From the NCBI GenBank assembly GCA_002923335.1, contig BEHZ01000116.1, forward strand, positions 1 to 5,342: a stretch of 5,342 nt of DNA. The letters are read 5' to 3'. The notes under the pieces were generated by a model. It made no database searches, was not told where the DNA came from, and was given only the letters and a program-made list of their open reading frames with translations. The stretch's first letter is position 1. Each line of letters starts with the position of its first letter. Origin of the DNA: a bacterium HR23. Its GTDB lineage: Bacteria; Chloroflexota; Dehalococcoidia; Lucifugimonadales; HRBIN23. Positions 5,306 through 5,342 of this stretch are shown here, one piece after another. A program made the position numbers and the translations under genes.

Positions 5306-5342
5306 GTTGGGGGTAGGGAAAAGGAAAGGCCAGCCGAGATCG
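5306..5342 (+). other. Short untranslated tail after the thiolase-like gene
   Basis: Thirty-seven bases follow the TAG stop before the window ends. There is no hairpin plus T-run here, so the transcript probably continues into a further gene outside the window. Confidence 0.5.

Overview
The window is a GC-rich bacterial segment, about two-thirds G+C by eye, with strong Shine-Dalgarno sites (GGAGG 5-7 bases before most starts) and sigma-70-type promoter elements. It is tightly packed with acyl-CoA metabolism genes: MaoC/hot-dog hydratase halves, two family III CoA-transferases and an SCP2-type thiolase-like protein. Such gene sets are typical of bacteria that degrade carboxylic acids, aromatics or steroids through CoA thioesters, including Chloroflexota, Actinomycetota and some Proteobacteria. 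I cannot fix the phylum from the sequence alone. There is no sign of a mobile element, CRISPR array, tRNA or rRNA.

Layout. Left block, minus strand: a near-consensus promoter at 928-956 drives a 184-residue N-half MaoC (FAS1-like dehydratase) protein at 313-867. A C-half MaoC/HTD2-like protein follows 33 bases later, starting at 279 and running off the left edge. Middle block, minus strand: a 69-residue protein of unknown family (1125-1334) has its own candidate promoter, two GC-rich hairpins directly before its ribosome binding site, and an unusually clean intrinsic terminator (14-bp perfect stem plus T-tract, 1042-1080). Next comes a 326-base divergent control region (1335-1660) holding three copies of a 13-base near-palindrome. 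Right block, plus strand: two different CaiB/BaiF-type CoA-transferases (1661-2866 and 2863-4101) overlap by 4 bases. A thiolase-superfamily protein follows (4169-5305), and the window ends 37 bases after its stop.

How the genes may work together (inference). The two CoA-transferases could form one heteromeric enzyme that activates a carboxylic acid by CoA transfer: the second keeps the catalytic Asp, while the first has Glu at that position. The split MaoC pair would hydrate or dehydrate an enoyl-CoA intermediate. The thiolase-like protein would make or break a C-C bond, but the Cys, His and Cys of ordinary thiolases are not visible in it, and it carries a Tyr-Asp-Cys-Phe motif like that of Ltp2-type aldolases. 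The combination recalls two known systems: the benzylsuccinate (bbs) beta-oxidation operon, and the ChsH1/ChsH2/Ltp2 steroid side-chain module. The substrate here is unknown. A DUF35 partner for the thiolase-like protein would be expected but is not in the window.
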